The notes beneath the pieces were generated by a model. That model searched no databases. It was not told the origin of the DNA and saw nothing but the letters and a program-made list of their open reading frames with translations. The position numbers and the translations under genes were made by a program. Below, one piece after another: positions 15,917 through 22,887 of a stretch of 24,836 nt of DNA. Source of the stretch: an uncultured Muribaculaceae bacterium. Lineage in GTDB: Bacteria > Bacteroidota > Bacteroidia > Bacteroidales > Muribaculaceae. Location: the NCBI GenBank assembly GCA_910585285.1, contig CAJUDL010000049.1:1-24836 (forward strand), written 5' to 3'. The first letter of the stretch is position 1, and each line of letters begins with the position of its first letter.

Positions 15917-15938
15917 TGTGTATTCATCGTTTATTTAT

Positions 15939-15989
15939 GCAAAATTACTAAAAAATGTTTTATTGTGAATAAAAATCAGTAATTTTGCT
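15939..15989. promoter_or_regulatory. Mirror-image divergent promoters (trpS / SGNH hydrolase)
   Basis: GCAAAATTACT (15939-15949) and its exact reverse complement AGTAATTTTGC (15979-15989). Each contains TAATTTTG, an exact -7 TAnnTTTG element pointing outward: leftward to trpS, rightward to the gene at 16011. The -33 boxes are not clear. Confidence 0.55.
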
Positions 15990-16010
15990 CTAAACATTGT
16001 TATATGTGAT

Positions 16011-16700
16011 ATGAAAAGAATAAAGTTACTCACTGTTTTATATTATACGATCGTGTGTGCCGTCATCATTCAGGCGGCAGCTTTCTTGATTAGTACGGCT
16101 CCGGATTCCCGACGTCCGGTGAAGAAGGTGCTGTTTATCGGCGATTCGATGACCGGGTGGCTGTCGGAACGTCTCAATGCCTATGGCGAAGAGAATGATT
16201 TTGAAGTTTCCACCGTGGTTTGGGATGGCTCAACGATTACCAAGTGGGGCAATTCATCGAAATTGCCGGCTATCGTAAACGAACAGGATCCTGACGCTGT
16301 GTTCATCAGCCTGGGGATGAATGAACTTTTTGAACCGCGTCCGGAACTGAAACTGAAAACCGCTGTGGAGAATATAAAGTCGGCAGCCGGCACGCGTCCT
16401 ATTCTGTGGGTTGGTCCTCCGTCATGGCCAGGGCATGACAAGGGAAAAGTGCTTAATGACTGGCTGGAATCTGAGCTTGGTGAGGATTCGTTTTTCCGCA
16501 GCTCGGATTTGGAACTTCCGAGGCAAAGCGCGAAAAATCCGCATCCTACACGCGCCGGAATGGTGGAGTGGATGGATTCGGTGGTGACGTGGATGCCGGA
16601 TCATGCGGCTGTGGTTCTTCCAGGCATCAGCAAACCGGAGGGAGCGAAGATGTCGCGAGGAAAGAGTTTTGTTTATAAAAGAATGAAAGAAACACTTTAA
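16011..16700 (+). CDS. Membrane-anchored SGNH/GDSL-type hydrolase
   Basis: 229 residues. One N-terminal hydrophobic segment (about 7-28) acts as signal anchor or signal peptide, so the domain is periplasmic. SGNH blocks are visible: block I VLFIGDSMTGW with Ser46, block III SLGMNELF with Asn104, and block V NPHPTRAGM with His178. The Asp three residues before the His, typical of DxxH, is Lys175 here, so the catalytic set may be Ser-His only or use another acid. The short domain resembles DUF459-type SGNH proteins, often linked to esterification or de-esterification of cell-envelope glycans; the substrate is unknown. Transcribed rightward from the divergent promoter shared with trpS. Confidence 0.75.
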   Translation: MKRIKLLTVLYYTIVCAVIIQAAAFLISTAPDSRRPVKKVLFIGDSMTGWLSERLNAYGEENDFEVSTVVWDGSTITKWGNSSKLPAIVNEQDPDAVFISLGMNELFEPRPELKLKTAVENIKSAAGTRPILWVGPPSWPGHDKGKVLNDWLESELGEDSFFRSSDLELPRQSAKNPHPTRAGMVEWMDSVVTWMPDHAAVVLPGISKPEGAKMSRGKSFVYKRMKETL

Positions 16701-16713
16701 TTAATAATTCAAC

Positions 16714-16871
16714 TTTCGCAAGCATAAAGTTGAAGTTTATAAGTTTAATCGCGCTTCGCGCAGTTTATGAGTTTATTTGTTTGATTCGAATAAATAAAAA
16801 CTCAGTCATATTCGCATCTGATAAACTTTTAAACTTATAAACTCTTAAACTTTAAGTTGAAGCTTGCGAAA
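16714..16871. repeat. Large imperfect inverted repeat, A/T-rich
   Basis: Outer arms TTTCGCAAGC (16714-16723) / GCTTGCGAAA (16862-16871) are exact. Inner arms AAGTTTATAAGTTTAA (16733-16748) / TTAAACTTATAAACTC (16829-16844) differ at one base. A small GCGC-TTC-GCGC hairpin lies at 16751-16761. The rest is variations of AGTTTAT. Fills the space between two same-strand genes; no coding sense on either strand. Confidence 0.7.
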
Positions 16872-16886
16872 CTTAAATCACTTACT

Positions 16887-17423
16887 ATGGAATTCAGAAA
16901 TCTTGAGGAGAAAGATTATCCCGCTTTCTTGAAATTATACAACGAGAGTTTTCCGGAGAACGAACGCCGGATATATAAGAGTGCCGAACATGTGGCTAAC
17001 TTTGTGAAGGAGAAGGGTGGAAAATTTCATGCCTTCGCTATTGACGATGGTGGCGGTGACTTTCTCGGGTTCCTTTCTTACTGGACTTTTCAGGGATATG
17101 TCTACATAGAGCATTTTGCTGTGCAGCCGGAACATCGCGGCAAAAACATCGGTCGCAAGTTGCTTTCTCACCTATTCGAAACGGTCAGCCCCAATGTGCT
17201 TTTGGAGGTTGAAAAACCGGAAACTCCTGAGGCTGAACGTCGGATCAAGTTTTATGAACGTTGCGGATTCAAGCTTCGTGAAGACATCAATTATGTGCAG
17301 CCTCCCTATAGCGCTGAGCAAAGCGGCGTGGAGATGATGCTCATGACTCACGGAGATGTCAAACTTCGCGACACCCGCGATCTTCGCGAGATGCTCACCG
17401 AAGTCTACAACATGTATAGATAG
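16887..17423 (+). CDS. GNAT family N-acetyltransferase
   Basis: 178 residues from the ATG at 16887 (MEFRNLEEKDYPAFLKLYNESFP), preferred to an in-frame ATG at 16857 because that lies inside the inverted repeat and 16887 follows the local ACT-ATG context. The acetyl-CoA-binding motif is VQPEHRGKNIGRKLL (residues 79-93, R-G-K-N-I-G). It is preceded by the beta strand YVYIEHFAV and followed by FYERCGF, all typical of GNAT. The acceptor substrate cannot be told. No operon partner: repeats lie on both sides. Confidence 0.88.
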   Translation: MEFRNLEEKDYPAFLKLYNESFPENERRIYKSAEHVANFVKEKGGKFHAFAIDDGGGDFLGFLSYWTFQGYVYIEHFAVQPEHRGKNIGRKLLSHLFETVSPNVLLEVEKPETPEAERRIKFYERCGFKLREDINYVQPPYSAEQSGVEMMLMTHGDVKLRDTRDLREMLTEVYNMYR

Positions 17424-17549
17424 GTAAGAGGGAAAAGGTAAAAGGTAAGAGGTGAGAGGTGAAAAGTAAAAGGTAAGAGGTAAAAGGGAAAAGGTAATAG
17501 GTAAAAGGGAAGAGGTAAAAGGGAAGAGGTAAAAGGTGAGAGGTGAGGA
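17424..17549. repeat. Heptanucleotide tandem repeat, 18 units
   Basis: Begins one base after the GNAT stop codon. Eighteen uninterrupted 7-bp units in register, mostly GTAAAAG, GTAAGAG, GTGAGAG or GGAAGAG. Purine-only apart from the T. Seven is not a multiple of three and no ORF uses it. Similar GTAAAAAGTA units flank the terminator at 2947. Confidence 0.9.
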
Positions 17550-17561
17550 ATACCTAAAGCC

Positions 17562-17610
17562 TTACCTCATTCCTCATTCCTCATTCCTAATTCCTAATTC
17601 CTCATTCCTA
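17562..17610. repeat. Second heptanucleotide array, ATTCCTC/ATTCCTA
   Basis: Six units ATTCCTC or ATTCCTA at 17569-17610, preceded by a variant TTACCTC. It is complementary in character to the purine array (GAGGAAT at the junction can pair with ATTCCTC), so the two arrays could form a hairpin between the convergent genes at 17423 and 17617 and may act as terminator. Confidence 0.85.
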
Positions 17611-17616
17611 ATTTAT

Positions 17617-18345
17617 TTAAAAATCATATCCTAAGGTGAAGACCCAGGCTTTGGTGCGGCCACCGTAGCTGTAGCTGCCGAAGTCTGTCTTGACATCTTT
17701 CCATGCGCGGGTGATGCCTGCCATGTAATGAACGCCTACAGAATAGTGTTTTAACACCTGGAGTCCGGTGCCGAATTTGAACCCGAAATCAACGGGCGCT
17801 GCTTTTTGGCGAAATTCAGCTCCGGCTGCGGGTACGCCTCCATTGTCGATGGAGTTGTGGTTGACTTTGTTTTTAAGCTTTGATCCGAACATGAAAGACA
17901 CATAAGGTCCGAAGTCTACATTCCAGCGGATGTCGTCAGTAATATTGAACCTCATCGAACCGATGATGGGGATTGTCAGCGCATATGAATTGAAAGTGCC
18001 TGCCTGAGTCATAAGGTATTCAGAGGCAGGAATTCCTGAAGAGGGAACTGTGTTGATGAAGGTGTAGGTGTTGGAGCGTGATTCAAAGAATACTCCCGGT
18101 TGTAGGGAAAGATAATCGCGCACGTTAAGGTCGGCTACAACACCGAGATCAAATCCTGTGCCCCAGCCCTGCACATTATAGCCGGGCATGTTTTGCTCGC
18201 CAACTGTGCGGTTTGAGGTGTTTACGCCAAGTCGGATACCGAGATTGAACGGCTGATCGGGAGTGGCAGTAGAAAAAAAGTCTGCAGCGCGAGATGTTCC
18301 GACTGCCAAAACTGCTATGGTGAGGATTGCTGTAATTCGTTTCAT
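17617..18345 (-). CDS. Outer-membrane beta-barrel protein (PorT/OMP_b-brl type)
   Basis: 242 residues. Signal peptide at 1-20 (MKRITAILTIAVLAVGTSRA). After it comes NLGIRLGVNTSN and a series of amphipathic strands (LSLQPGVFFES, YALTIPIIGSMRFNI, WNVDFGPYVSFMFG, FGFKFGTGLQVL, YSVGVHYMAGI), ending with the terminal strand AWVFTLGYDF, with Phe last as expected for BAM recognition. Matches the small 8-10-strand OMP families common in Bacteroidetes. Function unknown. Monocistronic; probable promoter at 18371-18378. Confidence 0.82.
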   Translation of the reverse strand: MKRITAILTIAVLAVGTSRAADFFSTATPDQPFNLGIRLGVNTSNRTVGEQNMPGYNVQGWGTGFDLGVVADLNVRDYLSLQPGVFFESRSNTYTFINTVPSSGIPASEYLMTQAGTFNSYALTIPIIGSMRFNITDDIRWNVDFGPYVSFMFGSKLKNKVNHNSIDNGGVPAAGAEFRQKAAPVDFGFKFGTGLQVLKHYSVGVHYMAGITRAWKDVKTDFGSYSYGGRTKAWVFTLGYDF

Positions 18346-18370
18346 AATACTTTTCTTTTTATTCTAAATG

Positions 18371-18418
18371 CAAATTTATAAAAATCCCGCTGATAATTGA
18401 AAAATTTAGCTAATTTTG
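18371..18418. promoter_or_regulatory. Divergent -7 elements for OMP and yitT
   Basis: Minus strand 18371-18378 reads TAAATTTG (exact TAnnTTTG), 26 bp before the OMP start. Plus strand 18411-18418 reads TAATTTTG, ~115 bp before the yitT ATG, leaving a leader that contains two short ORFs (18429-18509 and 18436-18546, the latter overlapping the yitT start). The -33 boxes are weak. Confidence 0.45.
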
Positions 18419-18532
18419 CGTTCGATTTATGATTTATGCGTGCTTTTTATTATGCAACCATATTCGAAAGCTACGCTGCAATCACCATAAAAACACTTAT
18501 ATCGGTTAATTTTATAACTTACTTATCTAACA

Positions 18533-19552
18533 ATGGGCGGCAATAAATACAACAGCCTGATGACCAATGCCAAGGATTATGTAATGATAATCTTCGGTCT
18601 TTTACTTTATGCGTTTGCTTTCTGTGCGCTGATCCTTCCTCATGAAATCGTGATCGGAGGCGTTGCCGGTATCGGTACGTTGATATATTTCGCCACAAAC
18701 GGCTTTATACCGGTGGCTGTAACCTCTTATGCGGTCAACCTGCTTTTGCTGGCTGCGGCTTACAAGATAGTGGGCAGGACATTCGTTTTGCGAACGATTT
18801 TTGGCGTTACGGTTGTGGCTCTCGGTATCGGTGTCTTTGAAAACATATTCATGAGTATCGGACATCCGTTGGTGCCGGATCGGGTTGTCAGTGTGGCATT
18901 GGGTGCAATACTTTGTGGCGTGGGTATCGGAACAACGTTTATCCACAACGGATCGTCAGGTGGTACCGATATTGTGGCGGCTATGGTTGCAAAGAAGAGT
19001 AATGTCAGCATCGGCAGGACGATGATTTTCGTGGATATGTCGATTGTCACATCTTCGATTCTTTTGCCGTTTGATGGTCCTTTCGATGCACGTATTGAGG
19101 CGAGAATTCCCATTATCGTCTACGGTCTGATGGTGACTTTCATCGTGTCTTATATAACCGATATGATTATTAATACCAACCGTCAGGCTACGCAGTTCTT
19201 TATTTTCTCCTCAAAATGGCAGGAGATTGCCGACAGGGTCAACAAGGAGGCTCATCGTGGAGTGACAGTACTCGATGGTCAGGGATGGTATTCGAAGCAT
19301 GAAGTGAAGATTCTGATGGTATGGTGTCGCAAGATTGAATCCGTTACCATTTTCCGAATTGTCAAAAGTATTGATGAGGATGCTTTTGTGACGCAGGGTG
19401 CCGTAAATGGAGTGTATGGAAAAGGTTTCGACAAGGTGAAGATCAAGATGAAGAAGCCGAAGAATCAAGGGCAGGATTCCCGCACTGTTAATTCCCTGAA
19501 TGAGAACTCTGCGCCAACACAGTTCGTGCGTCGTTCGAATCAAGAGGAATAA
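18533..19552 (+). CDS. YitT family membrane protein (DUF161 + DUF2179)
   Basis: 339 residues. The N-terminal ~220 residues hold about five to six membrane helices with family motifs LPHEIVIGGVAGIGTL and FIHNGSSGGTDIVAAM. Residues ~225-310 are a soluble C-terminal DUF2179-like domain (RGVTVLDGQGWYSKHEVKIL, then FVTQGAVNGVYGKGF). The tail is Lys/Asn/Ser-rich. The family is widespread and its transported substrate is unknown. An in-frame ATG nine codons in (MTNAKDY) is an alternative start. The final 65 bp overlap antisense with miaA. Confidence 0.88.
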   Translation: MGGNKYNSLMTNAKDYVMIIFGLLLYAFAFCALILPHEIVIGGVAGIGTLIYFATNGFIPVAVTSYAVNLLLLAAAYKIVGRTFVLRTIFGVTVVALGIGVFENIFMSIGHPLVPDRVVSVALGAILCGVGIGTTFIHNGSSGGTDIVAAMVAKKSNVSIGRTMIFVDMSIVTSSILLPFDGPFDARIEARIPIIVYGLMVTFIVSYITDMIINTNRQATQFFIFSSKWQEIADRVNKEAHRGVTVLDGQGWYSKHEVKILMVWCRKIESVTIFRIVKSIDEDAFVTQGAVNGVYGKGFDKVKIKMKKPKNQGQDSRTVNSLNENSAPTQFVRRSNQEE

Positions 19553-20393
19553 TCTCCGGATCGCGAGCCCACCAAGTCAGTTGTTTCTTTGCATAGACGC
19601 GCGTGTTTTTCTTGATGCGCTCTATGGCTACGGAGCGTTCCATAGTGCCGTCGAACCAGGCAAACATCTCTTTTAATCCGACTGTATTAAGTGAATTCAG
19701 ATGACGCAGATGGTAAACGGAACGGGCTTCATCTTCGAGTCCAGCCGCTATCATGGCGTCAACCCGACTGTTGATGCGTTCGAAAAGCAGCGGACGCGGA
19801 AGATTCACCATATATTTACGGATATTGAACGGACGTTCGCGGCGCGAACCGGTGCGAAGCTCTGTATAGGGTTTTCCTGCTGTGCGGATGATTTCGACAG
19901 CGTGAAACACCCTTTTTGTGTTTTTAAGATCAACTTTGCTGTAATAGTCAGGATCAAGATGACGAAGTTCTTCGCGGAGCCATTCCTCTCCCTTTTCTTT
20001 GCATTCTTTCTCGAGGTCAAGACGGATATAGTCGGGCACTGTCGGGATGTCGTCAATGCCGTGGCATAACGCGTCTACATACATCATCGATCCTCCGCAT
20101 AGGATGGCTGTGCCGTATTTGTCGAACAATGTGTTTAGTATGCTCATCGCGTCTTCTTCGAAACGGGAGGCACTGTAGTATGCATCCAACGGGAGCATGT
20201 CGATGAGATGGTGTGGCACCGCCGCCAGTTCCTCAGGGGAGGGCATGGCGGTGACGATTGGCACGCCATGATATATCTGGCGGCTGTCGGCTGATATTAT
20301 CTCAGTGCCAAGGCGCCGAGCAAGGTCAATGGCAAGGGCCGACTTCCCTGAGGCAGTCGGCCCTGTGATTACTATGAGTGTCGGTTTCTCCAA
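19488..20393 (-). CDS. miaA: tRNA dimethylallyltransferase
   Basis: Transfers a dimethylallyl group to N6 of A37 in tRNAs that read UNN codons. 301 residues, normal length. The P-loop GPTASGKS is at residues 11-18, then ISADSRQIY (35-43) and HHLIDML. The C-terminal half keeps KKNTRVYAKKQLTWWARD. The start appears to be TTG at 20393, because the P-loop begins only ten residues later and no ATG lies in frame upstream before the pepT stop. The codon sits 10 bp behind that stop, suggesting coupling to pepT. The last ~21 codons, after the conserved core, overlap the 3' end of convergent yitT. Confidence 0.94.
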   Translation of the reverse strand: MEKPTLIVITGPTASGKSALAIDLARRLGTEIISADSRQIYHGVPIVTAMPSPEELAAVPHHLIDMLPLDAYYSASRFEEDAMSILNTLFDKYGTAILCGGSMMYVDALCHGIDDIPTVPDYIRLDLEKECKEKGEEWLREELRHLDPDYYSKVDLKNTKRVFHAVEIIRTAGKPYTELRTGSRRERPFNIRKYMVNLPRPLLFERINSRVDAMIAAGLEDEARSVYHLRHLNSLNTVGLKEMFAWFDGTMERSVAIERIKKNTRVYAKKQLTWWARDPEIIPLDSNDARTVLAQSSHSGN

Positions 20394-20403
20394 ATCAAAT
20401 CAA

Positions 20404-21624
20404 TTATTTTTGTGCTACGATGCGGCAGATGTTGACCACGACATCGCGTGCCTTCTCCATCGACTGGATTGGAACAAATTCAAATCTTCCGTGGAAATTC
20501 TCACCGCCGGCAAAGATATTGGGGCAGGGGAGACCCTTGAACGAGAGCTGTGCACCGTCTGTGCCTCCGCGGATGGGTTGCACTTTCGGTTCTACGCCGG
20601 CATCGCGCATGGCTTTTTCTGCGATCTCAATGATGTGCATCACGGGTTCGATCTTCTCGCGCATGTTGTAATATTGATCCTTGATCTCAACAGTGCAGCA
20701 TCCGGGATATTCCATATTGGTTTTGCGCACAAGGTGCTCGATTTCGCGTTTGCGGCTTTCGAAGCGGGCGCGGTCGTGGTCACGGATAATGTAGGTGAGG
20801 GTTGTTTCCTCAACGCTGCCTTCTATGCCTACAAGGTGATAGAAACCCTCGTAATCCTCGGTATGCTCGGGTGTTTCCCAGCGGGGAAGCATGGCGATGA
20901 AGTTGTTTGCAACGCGGATTGAGTTGATCATCTTGTGTTTTGCATATCCGGGGTGTACGTTGCGACCTTTGATTTTTACTTTTGCAGAAGCGGCGTTGAA
21001 GTTTTCATATTCAAGTTCGCCGACAGCTCCGCCGTCCATGGTATAGGCAAATTCACAGCCGAATTTCTCAACATCGAATTTGTGCGCGCCAAGACCGATC
21101 TCCTCGTCAGGATTGAAGCCTATGCGGATTTTGCCGTGCTCAACTTCGGGATGTGCCTGCAGCCATGCCACAGCATCGATGATTTCTGCGATTCCTGCCT
21201 TATCATCGGCTCCGAGGAGTGTATTGCCGTCGGTGACAATCAGATCCTGACCGATATAGTTGAGAAGTTCGGGAAATTCCTCCGGAGAGAGTTTTATGTC
21301 TTTCTCAGCGTTGAGTGTGATTATAGAGCCGTCGTAGTTCTTTACGATGCGTGGATTCACGTGCTTGCCCGACATGTCGGGAGATGTGTCCATATGGGCT
21401 ATGAAGCCGATGGTAGGAAGATTCTTTGAAGAATTTGAGGGGAGGGTGGCGAAAAGATAGCCGTTATCATCGAGAGAGACTTCCTCGAGACCCATTTTTT
21501 CGAGGAGGTCTTTAAGATATTTGGCAAATTCCATCTGACCCGGTGTGGAGGGGGTCATGTTTGTGAGTTCATCGCTTTGTGTGTCGAATCTCACAAAATC
21601 CAGAAAACGGTCGGTTACTGTCAT
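20404..21624 (-). CDS. pepT: Peptidase T (tripeptide aminopeptidase)
   Basis: M20B zinc aminopeptidase removing N-terminal residues from tripeptides in the cytoplasm. 406 residues from the ATG at 21624 (MTVTDRFLDFVRFDTQSDE), which gives the family's usual N-terminus; an upstream ATG would add 21 residues of no family character. Metal and catalytic residues are at family positions: His77 and Asp79 in HMDTSPD, Asp140 in LLGADDKAG, Glu174/Glu175 in NPDEEIG, Asp197 in TMDGGAVG, and the late His in GGENFHGRFEF. Likely first gene of a pepT-miaA unit. A minus-strand TAATTTTG at 21685-21692 is a probable -7 element. Confidence 0.96.
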   Translation of the reverse strand: MTVTDRFLDFVRFDTQSDELTNMTPSTPGQMEFAKYLKDLLEKMGLEEVSLDDNGYLFATLPSNSSKNLPTIGFIAHMDTSPDMSGKHVNPRIVKNYDGSIITLNAEKDIKLSPEEFPELLNYIGQDLIVTDGNTLLGADDKAGIAEIIDAVAWLQAHPEVEHGKIRIGFNPDEEIGLGAHKFDVEKFGCEFAYTMDGGAVGELEYENFNAASAKVKIKGRNVHPGYAKHKMINSIRVANNFIAMLPRWETPEHTEDYEGFYHLVGIEGSVEETTLTYIIRDHDRARFESRKREIEHLVRKTNMEYPGCCTVEIKDQYYNMREKIEPVMHIIEIAEKAMRDAGVEPKVQPIRGGTDGAQLSFKGLPCPNIFAGGENFHGRFEFVPIQSMEKARDVVVNICRIVAQK

Positions 21625-21735
21625 GATATTTCTGATTTTGTTGTGCTTGGCAGCCGTGAAAGGCGGCGGAGCATTGTTGTTTTGCAAAATTAAGAAATAT
21701 CTGATAAAGAAGAGGTATAATCAGACGTTTTTTTG

Positions 21736-21743
21736 TAATTTTG
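21736..21743 (+). promoter_or_regulatory. -7 promoter element of the nuclease gene
   Basis: TAATTTTG, exact TAnnTTTG. A start site about 7 bp downstream would fall on the first bases of the inverted repeat at 21747, so that element would form the entire 5' leader. No clear -33 box. Confidence 0.5.
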
Positions 21744-21746
21744 TGC

Positions 21747-21933
21747 TAAGTAATGAATCAAATTAAACGATAAAAATGAAATTTCTCATCTCACATATCC
21801 CATACTTGAAATTTTTGGTGCTTTCCGCCAAGTTTCATCAGTCACAATGCCCGCATTGCTCCTTCTTCAACTTGCGGAAATCCCTCAAAAATTTCTGCGT
21901 ATATGATATGTGTTTAATATGATTCATTACTTA
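21747..21933 (+). repeat. 187-bp inverted-repeat element forming the nuclease leader
   Basis: Termini TAAGTAATGAATC (21747-21759) and GATTCATTACTTA (21921-21933) are exact inverted repeats, and ATTAAAC next to each also matches. Internally 21792-21834 pairs imperfectly with 21869-21912, and CAATG-CCCG-CATTG (21845-21858) forms the tip. The left arm has about 23 extra bases. The right terminus includes the A of the nuclease ATG. No target-site duplication and no coding capacity seen. MITE-like element or a regulatory RNA hairpin. Confidence 0.75.
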
Positions 21934-22793
21934 TGAAACAGAGAATATGGATCGTTATTGCCCTGACTGTTTGCGTAGGTCTGATTTGTTTCGGCGCCTA
22001 TAATCTTTGTTCGCGTCAGGAGTCTGTAAATGCTGCTACGAATGTAACCACTGATACCGTAAACCAAACAGCAAAGGAGATCGAGTCGTCAGGAGCGGTA
22101 AGGCAATATCAGGGACTTGATCATGTAGTGATGCCTGCGGCTGTGGAATCGCAGGAATATGATTATACGGGTTTTAAAGTGTCGTTCAATCGTCATAACA
22201 GAACGCCCAACTGGGTGGCTTGGGAACTTCTTGGTGCGGAAACCGAGGGCGAAGCTTCTCGCCATAATAAATTCTGGCAGGATGTGAATGTGGAGGGTTG
22301 CCCAACTACGGGTGATTATCGCAATTCGGGATATGACAGAGGACATATGTGCCCGGCTGCCGAACAAAAATGGAGCGCGGAGGCGATGAACGATTGTTTT
22401 GTGATGGCAAACATGTGCCCGCAGGACCATGCTTTGAACTCCGGAGCGTGGAACACGCTGGAGAACCGTGAACGGAACTGGGCTCGCAGGGATTCGGCGA
22501 TAGTGATAGTTGCCGGACCGATTTATGAGAACGGGGATACGAAGACTATTGGAAACGGAGTGCTCGTGCCGAGTGCGTTCTTCAAGGTTCTGTTGGCGCC
22601 ATATGTTGAGCACCCGCGAGCGATAGGTTTTGTATTTCCAAACATGTCGGCTCCGGGAAACATGCAGAATTACGTTATGACAGTAGATGATATCGAGAAG
22701 CTGACGGGATATGATTTCTTTTCCGCACTGCCCGACGATATCGAAAATGAAGTTGAATCAAAAGCCTCATTCAGGGAATGGAACAAACGATAA
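21933..22793 (+). CDS. DNA/RNA non-specific endonuclease (NucA/EndoG type)
   Basis: 286 residues. The N-terminal hydrophobic segment at 5-24 followed by Cys-containing LCSRQE suggests a secreted or membrane-tethered protein, possibly a lipoprotein-like signal. The beta-beta-alpha metal nuclease signature is GYDRGHMCPAA, with catalytic His138, followed by NMCPQDHALNSGAWNTLE, whose Asn169 is the expected Mg2+ ligand. The chain continues with IVIVAGPIY and VLVPSAFFKVLL, both typical. Degrades single- and double-stranded DNA and RNA outside the cytoplasm, probably for nutrient recovery. No immunity gene is adjacent, arguing against a toxin role. Its ATG overlaps the end of the 187-bp inverted repeat. 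Confidence 0.93.
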   Translation: MKQRIWIVIALTVCVGLICFGAYNLCSRQESVNAATNVTTDTVNQTAKEIESSGAVRQYQGLDHVVMPAAVESQEYDYTGFKVSFNRHNRTPNWVAWELLGAETEGEASRHNKFWQDVNVEGCPTTGDYRNSGYDRGHMCPAAEQKWSAEAMNDCFVMANMCPQDHALNSGAWNTLENRERNWARRDSAIVIVAGPIYENGDTKTIGNGVLVPSAFFKVLLAPYVEHPRAIGFVFPNMSAPGNMQNYVMTVDDIEKLTGYDFFSALPDDIENEVESKASFREWNKR

Positions 22794-22822
22794 CCTCTAT
22801 AAGTATAAGTTCCAGATAATTG

Positions 22823-22845
22823 TTCCCATTGGGAAAAGTTTTTAT
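22823..22845 (+). terminator. Short terminator hairpin after the nuclease
   Basis: TTCCC-ATT-GGGAA stem (22823-22835) followed by AAAGTTTTTATTTT. The stem is short, so moderate support only. Confidence 0.4.
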
Positions 22846-22850
22846 TTTGA

Positions 22851-22882
22851 TTTGTTGATTAATAAAAAATTTAATATTTTTG
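22851..22882 (+). promoter_or_regulatory. Complete Bacteroides-type promoter
   Basis: TTTG (22851-22854), 20 bp spacer, TATTTTTG (22875-22882): both boxes of the Bacteroidetes primary sigma consensus at correct spacing. Predicted transcription start near 22888, at the first helix of the structured RNA. Confidence 0.75.
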
Positions 22883-22887
22883 CGCTT

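Noticed and set aside
17424..17610. CRISPR-like array
   Set aside because: Units are 7 bp with no spacers and no cas genes; it is a microsatellite.
20305..20922. 205-codon plus-strand ORF opposite miaA and pepT
   Set aside because: Antisense to two strongly conserved genes; it arises from codon-bias complement and shows no recognisable motif.
21933..22793. Nuclease as a secreted toxin of an effector-immunity pair
   Set aside because: No effector delivery domain and no small immunity gene next to it; the next element is the RNA region.
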